Origin: Atherinomorus stipes
Taxonomy: Eukaryota; Chordata; Actinopteri; Atheriniformes; Atherinidae
Reading direction: 5' to 3'
Length of the DNA stretch: 64,000 bases
Assembly (NCBI GenBank): GCA_023101725.1
Contig: JALJCO010012682.1
Span: forward strand, 1,240,001-1,304,000
Each line of letters opens with the position of its first letter. Within the stretch, counting starts at the first letter, position 1. The notes below the pieces were generated by a model. It saw nothing but the letters and a program-made list of their open reading frames with translations, searched no databases and was not told where the DNA came from. A program made the translations under genes and the position numbers. Shown here piece after piece: positions 24,977 to 38,500 of the stretch.

Positions 24977-25237
24977 GACTATAGCATGCGAATAAAGTTT
25001 TTCACTTCTCAGTTCCGTGTAAATGCAGGACTTTCATCTTCTTTAGTGGATAAACTGTGCGTCTATGATTGCATGTATCAGGAAGAGAAGAAATAACTTT
25101 ACAGCTGCCATTTCTGAATGTGACCACCACAGAACAGGAAGCAAGTTAAAGCTGAGTTTAAATATATAACAGTATTTTAAAACAAATGCCACCTGTATAA
25201 ACATGCTGATAGTTAGTTCACCTTCAGTCCTGAAAGA

Positions 25238-25304
25238 CCCCCCCCCCCCCCCCACCCCCCCCCCCCAACACACACACACACACGCACACACACCCACACA
25301 CACT
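25238..25304. repeat. Poly-C tract and CA-rich microsatellite
   Basis: C-runs interrupted by single A (25238-25266) continue into ACACAC repeats with a few substitutions up to about 25304. Confidence 0.95.
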
Positions 25305-25309
25305 GACAA

Positions 25310-26038
25310 ACAATTACCATTTCCTGTATGTTTCTAGTGTGCTGAACAAATTAAAGCAAAAACAACTACTATTTTCTATCTAGTCTTTCCAGTTATATGC
25401 ATAGTTCAGGTTGATAAATAAAAATTGAAAGTTATGTTTTGAAATATACAGTATTATCAACTTTGGGACCCATAAGAAGAGCAATAAGAGGGCAGTGTAA
25501 GTTACAACAAACACATCAAAATGTTTCTGCAAATTTTTCAACTTTTAATGCTTGACTGGCTTCAAGTTTTACAACACTCAGTGTTAGCAGATCTCTTAAC
25601 AGTCAACATAAATATTACTATGCTGTAAGCATCTAAATGTACTTTATGACCTAAATACTAGCACAGCTTCATGATTTCAAAACTGAACAGTGTAAAGCCC
25701 AAACCACACAGCAGTTACGCCTGTTAAGAAGATAATCCTCAAAGGAGATTGTTGTCTAGATGTTGAGTCGCACAGCAGATTAAAAAAGGCTTAGTTATGA
25801 TAACTATTGTTTGCTGACTGAGCTGTGTCCATTTCTAAACAGTTTCTTACACTGCAGCAGCGTCACTTATTGAATTTTTCTACAAAAGATTAAAAGGAAA
25901 CTATTTTTTATTCAGACTGGATAATTAATGGGGACAAAAATGTTTTAAACTGGTCCAATATTGAGAAAAAAACCTTGGCAACTCATGCACTGCACACTGA
26001 AAACCATCATGTTTGCAGCAGCTGTTGTGACCAGGATC

Positions 26039-26082
<44 letters not shown>

Positions 26083-28460
26083 AACAAACCCAAAAACCCC
26101 TGGACACAGAATAGCTAGAAAGAGTATTGTGTCATAATTAAAGATGCTGTGTTGACTTCACCAGCAGACACAAAAGCAAGACAGGATATGGTTGCATACG
26201 AAGAGAAGTCTCAGACTGCATCAACTTAAAAAAAAAAAAAAAAAAAGGAGAAACTCCAAATGAGTCACCTAATTTTTCCAAACCTCATAGACAGATTTAG
26301 TTTTTTTCTTTTCTTATTCACAGACCACATTTCTCTGTGGTTTTGGGTCATGCTTGATTCCCAACAACTGGGGTCTGAAGAATAATGAAAGATTAAGTGT
26401 TCAACTGAAATCAGCGTTTGGTTGTTAAACAGAGTACGCTCAGCGGCACGGTGGAAGGAGAAGACGACAGCATGAGCAGCAGATGGTAGCAGCCATGTCT
26501 GCAATGGAAACTGTGGATTTAATATAGTACAACCCTGTTAAACACAAAAAGGCAGGCTTTGCACCAACCTCCCACTACCAATTCTTCCAAATATCCATAT
26601 ATGGCCCATTTACACATCTGTGAGGTCATGGGACTGGGAAAAAAAAACCTGCATACATCATCCTGGTACCTCTAAAGCCTTTAATACCAAAGCAATAGTC
26701 CTGCTTTAACATCTGTAATGTTGTTTTTTCTCCTACACAAACATGATGAAGCGTGTGTACACGGCATTTTTAGTGACAATACTGACTGTTAGAGCATTTA
26801 CATTTCTAGGAAGGGCTTCAGATGTAAGCTTTATGAGAAATATCTCCGCTTGCAAGCAGAGAATGTGGGCTGCCAGTGTAAATAGGTTGACTTAAACTAA
26901 TGTCTGTACCTTGAAAAGTTTTCATTCAGCTAAAGTCTCAATATTACAGTTAAGTCGCTAGTTGATAAAGATTAAAATTCCCCTTATTCATTTATGGGGT
27001 TGTTAAACAGAATGTCAGAAATGGGTAAAAATGCCTCTGTGATTGTCTGCCATGATGAAATGATGGAGGAAATGAGTGAAATGGAAATAATGAGGCATCA
27101 GTCATAACAACTGAAAGCTGAACTTTTTTTTCTTGCTTCACACCTGCTTAACTACAATATTGCTCAAACACTTACAGCCAATCTGCACTGTAAATGTGGA
27201 AGTGTGGCTACAACTGGATGTTGCATAAGATGTATGCAACCTAGTCATTGTTTACTCTCAATTCGCCAAAAAGTGGCTACCAGTTATGACTGCTGTGGTG
27301 AAGGGTGCAAAAGAGTTAATCAGTAAATGTTGCAATGCATGTGCCAACCATCTAGTTAGAAGGGTTGGTAATACCTATCAATGTGACCTTTACCTTGATA
27401 TTTCTGTTACACATTAGAGTGATTTAGATTTTTTTCTTTTGGATAAAACATCTAATGCAATGAGAAGGTAAATAATCAGTCTGTTAGTTAGTAGAGCCAT
27501 CTTATGGGGGGAGGACCACCCAAACCCTGGAATTAAAACACAGCATTTAATCTGAGCTTATGGGGCACCTCCCTACTCTGAAATGTGCAAATGGTTTGGT
27601 TCATACTGCAGTGGGCTGGAAGGGGGGAAAAAAAGTAGTGACACATTGATTTGATAAAGAAAACCCATCATGTGGCAAACAGCTGAGAAAGTCTCATGCT
27701 ATTTTAGAGTGGCTTGTTATATAGTCTAACATTGTCAGAGAGTTAATATTACAGGGATAAGTTAACGATAAATAAAGCAGCTTGAGTTAACTTCAGGGAC
27801 CATCATGAACATCTGCCCATGTTACTGCGCTGTAAAGCTCACTGACAGTTTGACAATAAAAAGTCATTTCTAGCAGACATTGGCAAGAGTTTACACACAA
27901 AAAAAACTTTTAGAAGGAACAAAAAAAGTTTATAAAAATAATGTGACTAATTACCATGACCTGTATTTATAATAATCGAGTGTAAGCGGGACAAATGAAT
28001 CAAGAACTGTGGTATAATGAGACGTCGTCTTTAGGTCTGTCACAGTTTAGTATCAAATCTTTGTGGTACAGAATGTGAAAGCACTTGCTGCAAACTAATT
28101 CACCTTAACTTTGCACAACTCATACCAGGACCACAAAGCAACCTGTCAAAACCGAGACTGTGCCCAATCAAACCCACCTTCAAATGAAGGGTTCTCATTC
28201 TTATTGCCATTGTGTTGCTCAATTATGCATCACTCAGCAGACAAGTCTGGGAAGCTTAAAAAGTAGGACAGGGTGATTAGGACAATTTCCCAAACACACT
28301 GGACATTCTCTTGGAAAGTTAATAATAATATGAAGTGAAATAATTGCATTCCAGTGTGATGATGGGAGGAAAGCTAATCCTAGAGGTCTTTAGGACCACT
28401 CTTCATCTTTTTTTTCTGTTTGTAGGCTGGCTCAGATATAGGTTTTAACACGTTAAAGCC
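25310..28460. other. cd82 intron 1 (5' side), microsatellites only
   Basis: AT-rich non-coding DNA. Apart from the (CA)n at 26041-26079 and the A-run at 26228-26246, no exon, RNA gene or bounded transposon was recognised. Confidence 0.5.
26041..26079. repeat. (CA)n microsatellite
   Basis: About 19 uninterrupted CA units, followed by aaacaaacaaac. Confidence 0.97.
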
Positions 28461-28461
28461 A

Positions 28462-28462
28462 C

Positions 28463-28501
<39 letters not shown>
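28462..28501. repeat. Compound (CT)n(CA)n microsatellite
   Basis: About 12 CT units run directly into about 7 CA units. Confidence 0.97.
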
Positions 28502-28502
<1 letters not shown>

Positions 28503-29064
28503 TACAAAAGAAAAAGAAAGGAAAGGAAAACAAAATCCACCAGACTGCTTTTCAAATACTTGGGGACCATCATTATAATAATGTTTTATGAGCTCTTTAC
28601 GACAGATGTGTGAAAAAGCTCTGGCGGGTGACGTTTACTGTGAGAGCATGGCAGACCGGCTGCTCCTTCATAGCGTTTCCAAAGTTAGATTTATTTGTTT
28701 ATCTTTCCTTATTTGGTTCAGATTAGAGAACTCTGCAATGTAAGCAATGGAAAAGTGAAGTACTTGTGCAGAGGTCAGTCTAGAGCATTTGGTTCATATT
28801 TTAGGTGGATGTAAACTAAGAAGCTCTCAGACCGCTGAATTGCTTTGCATTTCACTGATGAATATCTTGACGTTAACTCGGCACAGTTCACTCGTTAGTA
28901 GTTTAATTCCTGTTTCAACTTAGTTTAACAACTCGGTGCAGGTCAGTTTTTTAAAGCCAGAACATGTGTTAACGTACTTACAAAGACAGTTTTTTATACT
29001 CAGTCGACGGTTTGTGTTATCGTTAACTTAGTGGGAAAAAAAGGGGAAAAAGACGAAAACTTAC

Positions 29065-29225
29065 TCCGAGCTGGTTTCCAGGAGTGTTTCCAGAAGCGAC
29101 CGTCCGCTGTCTTGACGGCTGTGAGACTTGGAGTCCTGTGAGAAACTAAATGAGAGTTTGTCCGTGTCTGTGTGCGGGGACCGTGTGTGTTTGTGTGTGT
29201 GGACAAGTGTTCACACCCCACCATG
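29065..29225 (-). other. cd82: Probable non-coding first exon and promoter of cd82
   Basis: A perfect GTAAGT donor follows ...gctcgga on the minus strand, exon edge at 29065. The upstream sequence (29065-29225) is moderately CpG-containing, codes for nothing recognised, and lies 7.3 kb upstream of the start-codon exon, whose short 5'UTR begins at an acceptor. Tetraspanin genes commonly have such a non-coding exon 1. The upstream edge (29225) is a guess; no TATA box is obvious. Confidence 0.5.
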
Positions 29226-31992
29226 CGGTGGAAGACCAGCTCTTTTAACCCTCTCCTGTCCTCCAGTAATGTACTGCAGTTATAGAGCAGGTGTGCTTTC
29301 CTGTTATAGCTGGGTATTCAACTTTAATCACATTGTTTCAAATGTTTTTGATAAAATAATCGTTTCCTTGTCGAAATAATTGGAGGCCAATATAGAAATT
29401 ATGCAATGTACCAAATCTGTTGTATTTAATTGGCTGGTGTTTGCATTTACTCAGTACAAATTCCCAGTAGTTTTACACAGATAGCTGCACAGGTAGTAAT
29501 TAGGCGTTTTAAATGTCTTCAGAGCAGCAGTATGACGAGAAAATAAGAGAAATTGCTTAAGAAAAAGCAGAAGTAAACACAAAAAATTACTCCATTACAT
29601 TTGAGTTCCTGTAAATGAAACTCTTATCTAAGAAAAAGCAAAATTATGAGCAATTATGAAACTCCAAGTACTAAAGTAAAAGTGTATTTGGGAAAACATC
29701 CCTCCATATGACCACTTTATAAATCCATATTTCAGTAATCTATCTACCATTGCCATTGTTAGGTTATTATTTTCAACCAACTGTTTCTTAAACCAACAAC
29801 TCAAAATTTTCTATCATGATTATTGAGAACAAACCTGGAACAAACACTGCAAAGTTACTAGGGACAATAGCTCAGTCTGTAAAAAGTGCCATTTTTGATG
29901 ATAAATGGCTCAATGATTAGTAAATGATCACATCAACAGATTACTGTCTTGTAATGGTGGGGATTTAGACAAGTTTTAAATAACCCATCATAAATCACTC
30001 TAAGGTGCTGTATACCAACATGCACCGAGAAATTAACCGGGAATCAGTACATTTGATGGAAAGAATGAGGAGAATGCACACATGTAGGAGCTTTTAGCAC
30101 ATAAACAACCATAACTGCACACATTTCCTGTGCCGTACAATCACCCTTTTCACACTTTGCCCAATGTGTGCAAGAGGAAAGGAGAGTGAAGGCGTGGGAT
30201 GGGAAAAGTTAAAGTTATCATGGTGGCAGTCTACATCATCAGTTGAGCCCCGTTTCCACCAAGAGGTCTGGGTCGGTACAGGACGGTTTGGTTTGGTAAA
30301 TCCTGATCTCTGCCACATTTAGAGATCTTTGTGTAAATCTGACGATGCTCATGTTGTAACATGTTCCACACCTTACAAACAGAAAACACTAAACAAGGAG
30401 TGGGATTACATCACATCTCTCCAGTTTCTTTGTTGAGACATGTTGAAAAGAATCTGTAATTTCTGTTTTGAGTGAAAGAAAGATGCATTGGCCACATTTA
30501 AACTGTTCTTGAACCCGCTCCACTGGTAAAGTTATTTCAGGTAGGGGAAATGTAGCTTGTGTCTAAACTGTCTACTATCAAACTAATGAGTGTACACTTC
30601 TGCCTAGAAGTTTTTCTTGCTGTTGGAGATCAGTGATTTGGCTCATGTCAGAGAGGACAAGCAGGAACTCTTGAAGTTTTGATAGCAGTAATGGGTGGAA
30701 ACTGCTCATTCACCAGTTATAATCACCAGTTAATGCCTGGTATTTTCAGCAAAGGAAAATAATCGAGAAGGTGATGGGTATAAAAAGCAAAGGTTCGGGA
30801 CATAATGGTGACTCTAAAAAGATCTCAATGGTGCTAAAAAGAGGAAAAACAGGCTTCTTCAGGGTGTAGGTCCCCGCATACAGTTTGTTCCACCTCATGA
30901 GTTCAAGCTAATAGCAAACTTTGGAGGAATACAAACACTTTAACACAAATCTGATTGGCTCACAGATTTTACAAACCGTTTATTCAAGACTGGGGATATT
31001 GTTGAGGGGCTTGTTTAATCCCAACTATACTAACCTCTTTGGGAAAAGAGCTCAGTATAACTGGCAATTTTAACATATTGCGGGGAAAAAACATTGATAA
31101 CAGCCGTTTTGGACTTGTTCTGAAGAGGAACCGTCACAGTTCTATGATTTCTTGTTTACCGAGAGCAGAGGCATCAAGTACTCATCACTGATGCATCAAA
31201 TACTCCAAATGTCAATAAGTACCATACTGTAAAGTAATACTCTGCTAATAACAGTTTTAATCCTTCTTGATGAACAGTATATTGAAAAATGCTAACTTCT
31301 TTGATGCCTTTGTGATACAGATCAGGAATAGAAAAGAGAGCTACAATCTTTTTTAGATTGTCTCATAAAACTAAAACTGTTCAGGTTGCCACTTGATTAT
31401 TATAATCGTATAAAAAAACAAGCAAACAAAAAAAAAAAACAAACATAGATGAGGTCATGGAAAGCAAACACTTCAAATAATTTAAAACGCATAAAATTAC
31501 TCATCAGTTGAAACACCATATGTAGTTTGTCTTCCATTTAAAAGCCAGTAAAAAGAGTGGACAATAAGGTAATCTTTAAACAAGTATAAGATCGGAAAAA
31601 CAATTTTGTCCATACGAATTAACTTTTTTTGGTTATACGCACAATAGCATAAATAAGAACCATTAAAATACAAACTTCTACTAAACTGAGAAACTTTTGC
31701 ATTTATCATCTGTAGGTCCTTGGTTTTCTGAGCCAAAATGAGGAAACTGTAGTTTGTTGTAGTTTCCATTGAAAGCAGTGCTGCTGGAGTACATGGTGAT
31801 ATTTTGGGCTTTTTTTTTTTTTTTTTTTTTTACTGCTTAGTAAGTACATCCTCTGTGACCTGTTAATGCATCTGATATTTGTTTGTGTTTCTTCTATAAT
31901 CATCCATGTTTGCAGTCACGCTCAGTCTATTAAGACGGATAAATTGTGTGTGTTGGTAATAACACCCTAAAGAAGGCTGTTTGGCACCTCTG
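29226..31992. other. Intergenic stretch between the two genes, 5' side of cd82
   Basis: No exon or family motif seen on either strand. In particular, no tetraspanin-like exon that could be tspan18. An A-rich tract lies near 31420-31442 and a T22 run at 31810-31831. Confidence 0.5.
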
Positions 31993-32000
31993 ACCTATGT

Positions 32001-32828
32001 GTATTTGCACAAAGTCCAGTCCTCGAAAGCTACTATCCTGCACATTTTGAATGCATCCCTTCTCCAACACACCTGAATCAAATAATGGCTCGTTACCAGG
32101 CCTCTGCAGAGCTGAATGTCATGTGCATGAGGGAATTAGCCATTTGATTCAGGTGTGCTGCAGAGGATACAGTAACCCCGGCTTTACACCTGGTCCGTGA
32201 CGCGAGCGCAGCGCAGCGGCGCGCCCTGCGCACCGGATCGCGCCCATGTAATCAATGGTGTGAAACATATTGCTCACGCTGCGGCGCGTGAGCGGTCCGT
32301 CGTCGCTCCGGCATGCCGTGCCGCTGCGCTACAGATACGCGCCTGCTCTATTTTTGACGCTCTACGCACCGACACCGCGTCAATATCAGTAGTTCAGATC
32401 GAACCAGACAGGAAGTCAGACACGGGTTCAGAGTAAAATATCCGGTAACTTCCTAAACAAAAGCCACCGTGCAGCTTTTAAACTGCTGAACTACCTGAAC
32501 ATGACAGCATCTCCGTGTCCACAAGGTTACAGTGAAATAAGAAACCATGAAGCATGAACATGTGGACAAAATGAACCATTTGGATGAGAATCACAGGCGA
32601 TCTAGCAGCCCTCTCGTGATTTCGTGATGTCACCAATCAACAACAGCTGGTGCACTTGCGGGTGCGCTGCGCGGCCGCACAGTGAACGGTGTAAATGCTC
32701 GCGCCGAGGAAGTCGCAGCAAAGCCGCTGCGCTGCGCTGCGCTCACGTCACGGACCAGGTGTAAAGCCGGGGTTAGTTCTAAAAATTGTGGGATAGTAGC
32801 CCTTAAGGACTGGACCTGGTTACCCTTG
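32001..32828. mobile_element. hAT-type element related to the 22.9 kb fold-back
   Basis: The ends contain the same sub-terminal sequence as the 22.9 kb element (aagtccagtcctcgaaagc; tccaacacacctgaatcaaa; ggctcgttaccaggcctc), in inverted orientation at the two ends. Flanks acctatgt (31993-32000) and acataggt (32829-32836) match at 6 of 8 positions, an aged 8-bp duplication. Its centre is occupied by a CpG-rich insertion. No coding capacity. Confidence 0.75.
32174..32774. mobile_element. CpG-rich TIR element nested in the hAT element
   Basis: Ends AACCCCGGCTTTACACC and its reverse complement, extending as an inverted repeat of at least 45 bp through ggtccgtgacg and gcagcgcagc. Flanked by agt on both sides (32171-32173, 32775-32777), a 3-bp duplication. 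The interior is strikingly CpG-rich. Size, 3-bp duplication and CCCCG-type end are like Harbinger/PIF-type MITEs, but the family is not certain because the duplication is not TWA. Confidence 0.75.
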
Positions 32829-35433
32829 ACATAGGTAGTTACCCATCTCCACTTTAGTGACTGTATAAGGATTATTAACACCAAAAGAAAAAAAAAATCA
32901 ATTCAATAGCAACTTCAATGAAAGTTTCTTTCCTTTTAACCATTTGTTGAGATTTTGGTCGTGATTCATCCCTTCATCTTCATCATTTCTGTTGTTGAGG
33001 TTAGGTATTCTTTATCAGACAGTACAAGATATAAATTTTCAAAACGCTCAGTGAATAAACAATAGAATTCTTTATTTCATACTAATAAATGGAAATCCAT
33101 GACAATTTTTGAGGAACAATATACCACATATATACAGAAAAACACATTGCTACAACTTGAAACAGTGTGACAAGGTATGATATTTATAACAGTAGAACAT
33201 ATGTTGAATAAGGGGAATGAATAAAAAAAAAAACTAGTTACCAGTGTAAAATTCTAATTTACGACCTTTCTAAGAGGATGAAAGAGTCTCTGCCTCCCTT
33301 CCTCTGCAAAATTGCCAATCTCTCCAAAAATAACCTGCCTTACAGACCTTTGAACATTTTGAGAGGCTGATCATTTGAGGCCTGCAGTACTGAAGGAAAT
33401 GGAATGACATTTTCCTTGAACTCCATAATTATGCTAGTCAGGACAGAGCAGTACTGTAGGTTGGTGCACACAATGTTACTTGGGAGTACTCCATCTAATT
33501 AAACACTCTAGAAAGATAATAACTACTCTTTAGGGGTACAGGAGACCTCGCCCATGTTTCACATTCCCTATCTGAACGTAGTTTGCCCAAGTAACGAGCA
33601 CATCTGCCTACAGTGTTGGATTTGCAACCACAATCACCCTGCCCTCAAGACCTCTCGCTTCCAGAGCAGGACTCGATGTGGTCTCCTAGAATATGGACCA
33701 CCACTGGAGACCTGCAGTGCATTTCCCCTTTTACTCAAAATAATGTTTCAAGTTAAATTTGCACATTACTTGCTTATTTACTGTCCGTCAACAGGCCTCA
33801 TCTAACTGGTGCCAGTTGAAGAGATCACTTATGAAAAATCCGGACTGCCGACATCTAAATTTGAAACTGGGTTGTCTCATATCTGAACATTTTCAAATTT
33901 TTAGAGGTAGAAAATATACTGAACAAGCTGATTAAGTAAAACATGTAAAAAGCTTTTATCTGTTTTTAAGCTCACCTACTACAAGTGTCCGAAAATGAGC
34001 TTTTTAGCTTTATTTGGAATTTTGTTGATCATTTTGGTTATGGCAACCTTTCACCATCTTTGATATTTTACTGCTTTCTGGTTGGTTGCACATTGCTACA
34101 AAGTTTGTGCCATTTCTTTCTACGAATTATATTGCATGCATTACACCAACTCACAATATGGTACAAAATAAGACATCAAGAAAAGGATTAACCTTTGATA
34201 ATTATTTAACTAATACTGAACAAGTTCCCTGTTTGGTCCACAAGAACACCAAATTCTAGTAGATACTTTTATTTACATATATACAAGTAGTAAGATGCAG
34301 TGTGGATGACTGTTAGGTAGTTTTAAGGCAAGACTAATGATATGGCGCACATTTTTAAAAAGAAAACAAAGGAGAAGCTTTGTGCTACATCACTAAAGAG
34401 AAGCCAGCTCAGCTTTATTTATCGACTTGTCACACTAACTTTACGGTAAAGGTCAGACTTTCAAGCTAAAGTCTCTCATTAAAGCAGCAGGAGTTAAATC
34501 AAATGTGTCTCTTGTACAAGTCATCACATATGTGCATTTATCTACATTACTTAAATTGTTTTCAGTTCTGAAAATATTCTGTTTACAATGATAAAGCCTA
34601 GACTGAGATCCTGAGGACAAAAGTGGTTACTGCAAATTCAGCAAAACATTTAGGATGTTTTAATATGAATGTCACTGATGGTCATAATTGTTTTAAAAAA
34701 AATCTTTTTTTTGTTGTTGTTTGTTTTTTGGCCAAGAAAGCGGAAAATGTTCACCGTCAGTCATCCAGCATTCATCTTATCTGCATCCCACGCTACTCTG
34801 TGTACAGCTAATGCTTTTCCCATTTATTATGTTTAGTGGAAAGCGATCAGAAAATTTACACTTTCACACGTTAGTAGACCTACTGCATGAGTTCACATCT
34901 ACAGCATCAAACAAGAAATAAAAGATAGACTCTTGGTTCAGAGCATAACTGAGAAAACAGTGTCAAGATGCAACTAATAAAAAAGAAAACACACTAAATA
35001 CTGCAGCTGGAGGTCATGTAGCTGTACATGAGTAATGTCGCCAGGTGTTTGAAATTATTCTGTCCTTTACACATTAAATCAGACATCTAGGTTATACAAA
35101 TGCAATGCACTACATAATAGCTCCTGCGTTGTAATAACACCAACAGAAACTGCACAAAAGAGGAATGTGTGTCAAGACGGGCTTGCCCTCACAGCCCAGT
35201 TTAAGAGTGTCACTGTCACTGTGAGGTTTCTCGTTCTTGTTGTAGAGTCTGCAATGTGGCACTGTGCTCATCTGTTAAATAGTGGGGGTTACGTTAGGCT
35301 AGGTCCCACAGACGGGGGCAGGGGGCATTTCCAGGCAAAGTAATGCTCCAAGCCCCAGTCAAATTATAATCCAAACCTTCTGACCCCGCGTTTGTGATCT
35401 GTGCTTTCTTTCCTGAAGTATCACATGCTCGTC
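32829..35433 (-). other. Intergenic DNA and probable tp53i11 3'UTR
   Basis: Downstream of the tp53i11 stop (35434). Minus-strand AATAAA hexamers occur at 34828-34823, 34419-34414, 34273-34268 and near 33070; which is used is unknown, so the 3'UTR could be about 0.6 to 2.4 kb. No other gene recognised. Confidence 0.4.
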
Positions 35434-35567
35434 TCAGATTTTCTTTGGCTTACGGCCCAGGTGGTAGTAGTAAGCCATGGTGACCACCAAGAAGAGCACT
35501 CGACTGAGGAGCAGGAGCATGGCGGTGTTGGGCAGGATTCCGATCTCCATTAAGGTGATAGACGTCA
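35434..35567 (-). CDS. tp53i11: tp53i11 coding exon 6 (last)
   Basis: 134 nt including TGA at 35436-35434. Acceptor tggtttcag. Completes V146, then residues 147-189: the last hydrophobic segment ([20 protein letters not shown]) and the basic tail GRKPKKI. Confidence 0.93.
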
Positions 35568-38500
35568 CTGAAACCACAAGGACAATATTTGCTTGGAATC
35601 TTATTTCATATTAACCAGAGAGCTTTTTCCATCATTGGTAACTTAAATAAAAATGAATAGCAAAGGACAAATCAATATTTTTTTTTCACCCACTGACACA
35701 CTCACTGTAATAGTAGTCACAACTGTCAATCTGCATTTCATAAAACTGTGGTCTTTTTACGAGTGATGCACCGATCAGGATTTTGGGGGCCGATCACCAA
35801 TCACCAAAAGCAGTATCTGCCGATCCCGATATTGCCGATCACCGATCACAGCGCCAAATCCCTAAATTCTCCAATATTGTTGTCTCATGTACATAACATC
35901 GACAGTATGTTATTAATTTCACAATTCGGAGTTGTGATACTTATCATGAATTGACCAGAGTTTTATTGCAGGCAATCTGCAATATTTCACTCTCTAGTAG
36001 AAACTTTCTTGGAGATGACTTGGACTTAGTTTACATAGAGGAAGTGTAGCTGACTAGCTTAAGTTTTCTTGTGGCAATAATTGTGTACAACACACAACAT
36101 GTGCAGCGCGCCAACACAGACAACAGTAAACATTTCACTCTCTTAGAGTTTGTACAAGTTGTAAACTATAAACTCGTTTTTTACTGTGGAAAAAGGAATT
36201 AAATCTTAAAATAAAAAATAGATTATGTACATAACACACAACATGTGCATTATAAGAAACATTCACTCTCTAGAGGCTTTTTCTCAGAGACACTATTTTG
36301 AGTTTACCTACAAGCTTTTAGTGGAAAAATCAAGTAAAATATGTTAAACAAATGAGAATAAGAACAGTGACTTATGTGCAACTACAACATTATCTCTGGA
36401 CATAAACTTGGAGCTGATACTGCAGCTTTTCTGTAAAAAAAAAAACAAAACAAACAAAACAAAAGAAAAACAACAACAAGTAAGTGTAGAATAAACATGC
36501 TGTAGCCAAAATAATATAATAAAATTATGATTTTATTGATGAGCTTACTTTTGATTAAGCAGCATGAATGGCAGAGCCTTGCGCGTCATGTGCGTCAGCA
36601 GCGTCTAACCCCGTGTTCACACCGGACGCCTCCATTCGCGTACGCGCCTAGATTTCAACGCGCGAATGCTGGAGTTTCTCGCTTATTCGGCGTTTTTTCG
36701 TGAATGAAGCGTATTGTACGGCGAATAACGCTTCATTGCGCGCAAGTTGAACTTTCTAGAGAAAACAGTGGTTTGTCACGTAGTCATTAGTTAGTAGATG
36801 AACATGGCAATTCCGGTTATTTTGAGCGAGTTGCGGCATTCACCTGCTCTGGAAGATGGAAAAGAGAAGACGCCGGCGTGTTTGGACCCACCAGTTTCTA
36901 GAGGCGCTGGAGCTCGGTGAATTTCATAGCTGATAGGAGTTCGTTGGATGACGGCTGCTTAGGGGGTTTCCCAGCCCAGTTTGATGGGCTTCTGTGGGGA
37001 GGATCGGTGCTGCATACCTCAGGATACAAACTACAGGCGCTGTATTCGGCTGCGGAGCGTCGGTCCACCTGCCTTCGGTGAGTAAGCTAGCTGCAGCTAG
37101 CAGCTAGCGCTTCCACCAAAATGTCCAACAACTTCCAGCAAAAAACGTGTTGTCGCTAGCTATTGTTGCTCAGTTTAACGAGTCTCTGCCGTCTCCTCGC
37201 CTCCACCTCTCAACATTTAACCAGCTGATTAAATGCAACTCGTAACTGTCCGCTTTCCTGCTGCTTTCAACCGGTTCCAACCACAACACAAGCGTGTGTT
37301 TGTTTATTTGAAGCTGACTTGGTCTGGCGTTCTTTGACCAAATGAATATTATGGCTAAATTAGAACTAGAATTTGAAGATGGGGGGAGAGGGAGGTTAAA
37401 AGGAAAAGAAGAGTAAAAAGAGAAAAAAAAAGGTAGTAAAAAAAAAGGAGAGAAGAGAGAGAGGTGAAAGGGAGAAAAAGTAAGAGAGAGAAGAAGAGAG
37501 AGAATAAAGGAAGAGGAGAAAAAAGAGGGAGGAGGAAGAGGGAGAGAAGAACAGAAGAGGGGAGAAACGAGGAGGAGAGGTGGAGAGAACAGAAGGGGAG
37601 AAAAGAGAAGGGGAAAAAAGGAAAAAAGAGAAGAGAAGGAAAAGGGAAAACGGAAAAAAAGGGGGGAAAGGGGAGAGAGAGAGAGATAGATAGATAGAAG
37701 AAGAAGAAGAAGGAGAAGAGAGGAGAAGATACTTAGAAGAGAGAGAAGAGTGAGAGATGTAAGTGGAAAGGTGGTGAGTGGGGAGAGAAGGTGGTGAAAG
37801 AGTGTGAGAAGATGTGATGAGAAAGATGTGAGAAGATGTAAGTGAGAAGAGATGTGAGATAGATGTGGAGAGAATGTGTGAGAAGATGTAAGTGAGAAGA
37901 GATGTGAGATAGTGTGATGAGAAAGACTTTGAGAAGACTGTAAGTGAGAAGAGCTGTGAGATAGACTGTGGATGAGACATAGACTGTGAGAAGACTGTAA
38001 GTGAGAAGAGACTGTGAGATAGACTGTGAATGAGACATAGACTGTGAGAAGACTGTTAGGAGAAGAGACGTGAGGCAGAAAGACAAGAAGAAGAAAGATA
38101 GTCACAAGGATGAAGGAGGAAGATGGTGAAAGAGGGTTAAGGGGAGAGGAAGACTGAGAAAGGAAGACATAAGTTTGAATATAAAGAGAGAGGTTTAGTA
38201 TTGAGGAATGGTGAGACAAAATAAGTGGAAGAGGGAGTATGATGACTAGTGGTTTGAACTAGTTTGATCATAATTGGTTTATAGAGAGAAAGAAAGGTGA
38301 ATAAAAAAGAGGGAGAACTGCTTAGGTTGTATGAAACGAGCCTGTTGTGTGTGTGTGTCAAGATGTAGTTATTTAGTTAGAGACTTTTGCTTTAGTTTTT
38401 TGGGAAAAGCTGATGGAGAAAACCGTAAAGATATAAAATAATTTTTTGTGGGATGAGGCTTTAGGAAGGATGTATTTTATTTATCTAAGTGGAAAGAATT

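Noticed and set aside
36801..37100. Possible live Harbinger transposase gene
   Set aside because: Only N-terminal blocks, in several frames, with no DDE region.
37170..38219. 349-codon minus-strand open frame rich in Ser, Leu, Phe and His
   Set aside because: It is the pyrimidine complement of a GA-rich repeat inside a transposon; no domain, and composition fully explained by the repeat.
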